A stretch of DNA of 64,000 nt from Gymnogyps californianus (lineage: Eukaryota > Chordata > Aves > Accipitriformes > Cathartidae): contig NC_059478.1 of assembly GCF_018139145.2 (NCBI RefSeq), positions 9,796,001-9,860,000 on the forward strand. The letters run 5' to 3'. Positions 63,201 through 64,000 of the stretch are shown here, in pieces (the stretch's first letter is position 1; every line of letters starts with the position of its first letter). Both the position numbers and the translations under genes were made by a program. Under the pieces are notes generated by a model. It saw only the letters and a program-made list of their open reading frames with translations. It had not been told where the DNA came from and made no database searches.

Positions 63201-64000
63201 CCTATAGGTCACAATAGGGAAAGAACAAGCATTTAAGTCTGTTTGGAGGGAATAGGGACAGAGATTGAGTCCATTGTGGAGTGAAGCAAATTTACCCAGT
63301 ATGGAGAAAGAGATTTTTGGGACCAAATGTTTTAATACTGATGCTGCTCACTTATATATACAGCCACAGAAGAGAAACAGTATCTTTTGATAAAAAGTTT
63401 TGTATTTTACTTTGTTAAAGAAGGGATTGTATTAATAAGATCTGTTAGCATCAGGGTATAGAATAAAGTTAGTTCTGTCATGGTTTTCCTGGGGAAGATT
63501 TAAATCACTTTCACTTGTCTGTTTTTAATAAATTTTTGGAGGACGCTCTTAAAAATCTAGTTTGTTCCTGTATCATTTTGGACCATTAAATAATACTGAA
63601 TGATTTTATTTGGGTAGATAATAGGTGAGAAGAAGCAGCTAGGAATATTGTGTTCTGTGGTAGAATTACATGTTTCTTTCTATGAAAGATGTGTTTACGT
63701 GGATTATTTTTTTTATAGTAGGTTCATTTTTTGTATGGTACTACTCTATGAGATTTTGTGATTTATAGATCTGTTAAACGCAGATTATTCTACAGTGAAT
63801 GCAAATAAAAGGATTTTGAGCTTAGTCTTGAACAAACTGCAGCAAAGTTAGAGAAACTCATCACATATTTATGACATAAAATACCAATGGATTCCAATAT
63901 GAAATTTTGAAGAAAACTACTTAGACGTGTCTTTTATGAAAGGGTCTGGTAAACTGAGACTTACTGTGTAAATATCAGTGTTATTGAGATCTGGCAAATT
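57261..64000. other. AT-rich non-coding stretch to the window end
   Basis: No gene or recognisable LINE or LTR is seen. It contains a 13-bp direct repeat (ACATGTGCTTTGC at 60683-60695 and 60712-60724) and a hairpin at 61191-61216. A sequence at 59471-59510 resembles an arm of the ancient palindromic repeats (CTGATTTCAGTGTGACTGCT). Open frames are short and unrelated to known proteins. Confidence 0.7.
61191..61216. repeat. Perfect 10-bp inverted repeat with 6-nt loop
   Basis: TGGAGCTGAA (61191-61200) and TTCAGCTCCA (61207-61216) face each other around AATTGG. The words CTTCAGTGGAGCTG and GACTTCAATGAATATGG nearby recall the 'gacttcaatggag' core of old amniote palindromic repeats, so this may be the surviving centre of such an element. 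Confidence 0.8.

Overview
This window looks like AT-rich, CpG-poor, non-coding DNA from a bird nuclear genome, either intergenic or deep intronic. The bird call rests on two repeat types. One is CR1 LINE fragments, including a CR1 3' end whose tail has the ATTCTA-type octamer repeats. The other is two solo LTRs of a TGTCCTGG...CACGACA-type endogenous retrovirus family that I recognise from avian genomes. I find no confirmed protein-coding gene, rRNA, tRNA, CRISPR array, operon or CpG island. Open frames reach at most about 180 codons, match no protein family I know, and occur on both strands of the same stretches, as expected by chance in DNA of this length.

Layout. 1-6.2 kb is unique AT-rich DNA with simple tracts and small duplications. 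6.25-6.78 kb holds a decayed CR1 reverse-transcriptase fragment on the minus strand. 6.8-24.7 kb is mostly featureless, with two probable ancient palindromic repeats (8.64 and 14.95 kb) and small tandem or inverted repeats near 17.3-17.8 kb. 24.69-24.97 kb carries two CR1 pieces in non-canonical order. 26.02 kb has another ancient palindrome. 28.74-28.93 kb has a perfect 15-bp hairpin beside a 35-bp tandem duplication. 30.96-31.04 kb is a CR1 3' end. 32.5-33.2 kb has a direct-repeat-flanked segment followed by a GC-rich block of unknown origin. 33.2-50.6 kb is again mostly unique. 50.60-51.19 kb is a solo LTR on the minus strand and 56.65-57.26 kb a related solo LTR on the plus strand with an intact 5-bp target-site duplication. 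The rest, to 64 kb, is unique AT-rich DNA with one clean 10-bp hairpin at 61.2 kb.

No genes here can be said to work together. The history readable from the sequence is repeated retroposon insertion and decay: old CR1 copies, later ERV LTRs reduced to solo LTRs, and local slippage. Several splice-site pairs frame short open stretches (44.1 kb plus, 28.2 kb minus, 25.3 kb plus, 32.5 kb plus). They are reported as leads to test against RNA data, not as genes. No convincing new biological system was found.
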